NCBI GenBank assembly: GCA_003448875.1
Contig: DLXG01000289.1
Span: 1-6,550, forward strand
Direction: 5' to 3'
Length of the DNA: 6,550 nt
Source: Anaerolineaceae bacterium
GTDB taxonomy: Bacteria > Chloroflexota > Anaerolineae > Anaerolineales > Anaerolineaceae
In this document: positions 4,562-6,550 of the stretch, piece after piece
Layout of the letters: each line of letters starts with the position of its first letter
Position numbering within the stretch: the first letter of the stretch is position 1
Notes under the pieces: generated by a model
Database searches by the model: none
Told to the model about the DNA's origin: nothing
The model's input: the letters and a program-made list of their open reading frames with translations, nothing else
Translations under genes and position numbers: made by a program

Positions 4562-6550
4562 ATGCCCGGACTTAAGATCAACATCAACCCGCGCCAGCGC
4601 AACATCATTTTTGCCCTCCTGGAAAGCGATGGCCGCCTGACGATTGAGCAGTTAGCCCGCCGCTGCGGGGTGACGGCGCGGGTCATCCGCTACAATCTGG
4701 ATACGGTGCGCGCTTGGCTGCGCAACGAAGGCGTACCCCTGCGCATCCGGCCCGGATTTGGCATCGAGATCGAAGCCGGCCGCGCCCAGCGCAAGCGCTT
4801 GCTGGCTCTGATTGACCAGCCCGAAGACGAAAACCTTGTCTTTTCCCGCACCCAACGCCAGCACCTGCTCTTGTTTGAACTGCTTTCCTCCCCAACCCCG
4901 CTCACCTACCAGCAACTGGCCGAAAGCAGTGGAGTTTCCCGCTCCACCATCGTCAACGACATTGAGGAAATCGAAAAATGGTTGGGGTTGTTTTCCATCG
5001 AGTTGAAACGCCTGCCCAATCGCGGGGTATTCCTGAACGGTGGTGAAGCCAGCCGCCGCTTTGCCCTGCTGAACCTGATTCGCGAAGAACTGGGCGACCG
5101 TAAATGGTACCTGCTCTGGAAGCAACCCGAAGCCGGCTTCAGCGGAGATAAATCCATTCCGCCTCGTTTTGAAAAGTTTTTGCGCGGCCTGCCCCTCAAA
5201 ATTGCCCACGTTGAAATTGTGCGCATCGAAAACATGATCGGCCGCAGTATGTCGCTCTATTCCAGGGTGGAAACGCTGGTTTATCTGGCCATCAGTATCG
5301 CCTGCTTGCAGGGCGGCAAGGCCATTCCCCCCGAACAGACCATCGGCGTGGAGCAGAATTTGTACTACGAGGTGGCCGCGGCCGTTTTTGGCGACCTGCG
5401 TGGCCGTTACCACCTTCCCGCCACCGCGGCGGAAGTGGCCCTGCTGGCGGCCAGCCTGTGCGGTGCCAAATGGGAATCGCCCTCGCTGGATTTACGCGAC
5501 CATGCCAGCCGCACCGAACTGGAAGCCCTCTACCCCGGCGGGGCCGCTCTGGCCCGGCAGATCATCTCGACCTGTGCCCGCCAGTTGCACCCCTTGCTGC
5601 TGCTGGATGAGGAACTGTTTGCCGAACTGGCCCGCCACCTTGAACCGGTGCTGTACCGCATCCGCTACCGGCTGCCCATTTTGAACGAAAACCTGCCGCA
5701 GGTGCGCCGCCTCTTTCCGGAAATTTACCAGACCGCCCGGCAAAGCCTCCGCGAAATCGAACACGACCTGCAATTGACCTTTCCACCGGAAGAGACCGCC
5801 TACATCGCAATGTACCTGCTTTCGGCCCTTAACCGGCTCAACATCAAAGACCGCAGTAAAACATCTGTGGTGCTGGTAGGCGACGGCATCCGCGCCAAGG
5901 TATCGCTGCTGCGCGCCCGGCTGGAGCGCGAATTCCCCAACCTGAAAGTGATTGGCATCGTCAACGGCTTCAGCACCGAAAATGACCTGCTCCAGCAGGC
6001 CGACTTGATTCTTTCAACCGACCCCATCGAAATGCCCGATTATCCGGTGCTTAACATCAGCCCCTTCCTTCACCCGGCGGAAAAGAAGATGATTCAAAAC
6101 TGGCTGGTGGAACGTGAGGGTCAGGTGCAGCGATTTGTGTTCAGCGATGCCGAAAAGCCGGAATTGATTGATTTGCTGCGCCCCGATCATATCCTGATCA
6201 GTGAGGAAGAATTGGACTGGCGTGCCGCTGTGCAAAAGGCCAGCCAGCCGCTGCTGGCCAACGGCTATATCCTGCCGGATTACGTGCGCGCCATGATCTC
6301 CATCATCGAAAAGCACGGCGCTTACATGTGGCTGGCCCCGCAGGTGCTGATTTTGCACGCCCGCCCGGTGGACGGGGTGGTGCGCCTGTGCCTCAGCCTG
6401 CTCATCCTCAAAAAGCCAGCCGCCTTTGGCGAAGCCCCCGAACATCAGGCGCGTATCTGTCTGGTGCTGGGGGCGGTGGACGATCACGCCCACCTGAAAG
6501 CCCTGCTGGAGCTGAATCACCTGCTCCATCAGGAAACCTTCCGCGAACGG
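4562..6550 (+). CDS. BglG/MtlR-type PRD transcriptional regulator, 3' end outside window
   Basis: The frame is open from ATG 4562 to the window edge (663 codons, no stop). Domains in order: HTH_11-type (about 9-72, core LTIEQLARRCGVTARVIRYN), Mga-like HTH (about 95-177, core LTYQQLAESSGVSRSTI), PRD1 (about 205-305), PRD2 (about 325-430), a galactitol-IIB-like domain (about 434-515) and a PTS_EIIA_2 domain (from about 540) with His599 in LILHARPVDGV. This is the MtlR/ManR/LicR layout: DNA-binding activators controlled by PTS phosphorylation. Such proteins run about 650-700 residues, so little is missing. By my alignment PRD1 lacks both usual histidines (Tyr241; Ala297/Ser298), PRD2 keeps His359 but has Tyr418 for the second, and the IIB-like loop has Val439 in place of cysteine. 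No Shine-Dalgarno is evident; an in-frame TAA at 4526-4528 and no earlier start codon support ATG 4562. It faces away from the PTS operon, its likely target. Confidence 0.9.
   Translation, partial: MPGLKININPRQRNIIFALLESDGRLTIEQLARRCGVTARVIRYNLDTVRAWLRNEGVPLRIRPGFGIEIEAGRAQRKRLLALIDQPEDENLVFSRTQRQHLLLFELLSSPTPLTYQQLAESSGVSRSTIVNDIEEIEKWLGLFSIELKRLPNRGVFLNGGEASRRFALLNLIREELGDRKWYLLWKQPEAGFSGDKSIPPRFEKFLRGLPLKIAHVEIVRIENMIGRSMSLYSRVETLVYLAISIACLQGGKAIPPEQTIGVEQNLYYEVAAAVFGDLRGRYHLPATAAEVALLAASLCGAKWESPSLDLRDHASRTELEALYPGGAALARQIISTCARQLHPLLLLDEELFAELARHLEPVLYRIRYRLPILNENLPQVRRLFPEIYQTARQSLREIEHDLQLTFPPEETAYIAMYLLSALNRLNIKDRSKTSVVLVGDGIRAKVSLLRARLEREFPNLKVIGIVNGFSTENDLLQQADLILSTDPIEMPDYPVLNISPFLHPAEKKMIQNWLVEREGQVQRFVFSDAEKPELIDLLRPDHILISEEELDWRAAVQKASQPLLANGYILPDYVRAMISIIEKHGAYMWLAPQVLILHARPVDGVVRLCLSLLILKKPAAFGEAPEHQARICLVLGAVDDHAHLKALLELNHLLHQETFRER

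Noticed and set aside
4360..4575. 71-codon frame in the divergent intergenic region
   Set aside because: It contains the regulator promoter and overlaps the regulator start in another frame; its composition is not protein-like.
4652..5413. 253-codon minus-strand frame opposite the PRD regulator
   Set aside because: It is a shadow of the GC-rich regulator gene, which has recognisable HTH and PRD domains on the plus strand.
6014..6529. 171-codon minus-strand frame near the right edge
   Set aside because: It is antisense to the IIB-like and IIA domains of the regulator; no homology or start signals are visible.
1..6550. CRISPR arrays, tRNA or rRNA genes, insertion sequences
   Set aside because: No regularly spaced repeats, cloverleaf-like sequences, rRNA stretches, transposase frames or terminal inverted repeats were seen.

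Overview
The window looks like bacterial chromosome of moderate GC with AT-rich control regions. Gene style (a HigB2/NadS-like toxin-antitoxin pair, a XerC-like recombinase start, weak or absent Shine-Dalgarno sites on some genes, a galactitol-family PTS) would fit an Anaerolineae-type Chloroflexota genome or metagenome bin. That assignment is a guess from sequence feel only; no rRNA or marker gene is present.

Left part (1 to about 1030). The window opens with the last 13 codons of a plus-strand gene, followed by a strong intrinsic terminator. A minus-strand type II toxin-antitoxin operon follows: a HigB/RelE-type toxin, then a NadS/HigA-type antitoxin overlapping it by ATGA. It has a near-consensus promoter whose spacer is a perfect inverted repeat. 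Next, on the plus strand, come a good promoter, a 28-bp dif-like dyad over its -10 box, a strong ribosome binding site and the first ~31-33 codons of a tyrosine recombinase. That gene is cut off abruptly.

Right part (about 1030 to 6550). This is a galactitol-type PTS locus. On the minus strand, in transcription order, lie IIA, a HisC-like PLP aminotransferase, IIB and IIC. IIC lacks roughly its last 110 residues because it ends at the point where the recombinase gene is broken. Divergent on the plus strand is a large BglG/MtlR-type regulator (two HTH domains, two PRDs, a IIB-like and a IIA domain), which runs off the right edge. The ~500-bp region between them holds candidate promoters for both directions and inverted repeats suited to regulator binding.

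How it works together: IIA (His66) and IIB (Cys11) would pass phosphate to a substrate carried by IIC, and the co-transcribed aminotransferase probably acts on the phosphorylated product or a derivative. The regulator would sense PTS phosphorylation and activate the operon. Most of its usual phosphorylation residues appear to be replaced; only PRD2 His359 and IIA His599 seem retained.

The two observations most worth a second look are the head-to-head breakpoint joining a beheaded recombinase gene to a truncated IIC gene (true rearrangement, invertible element or assembly chimera), and the aminotransferase embedded between PTS subunits.
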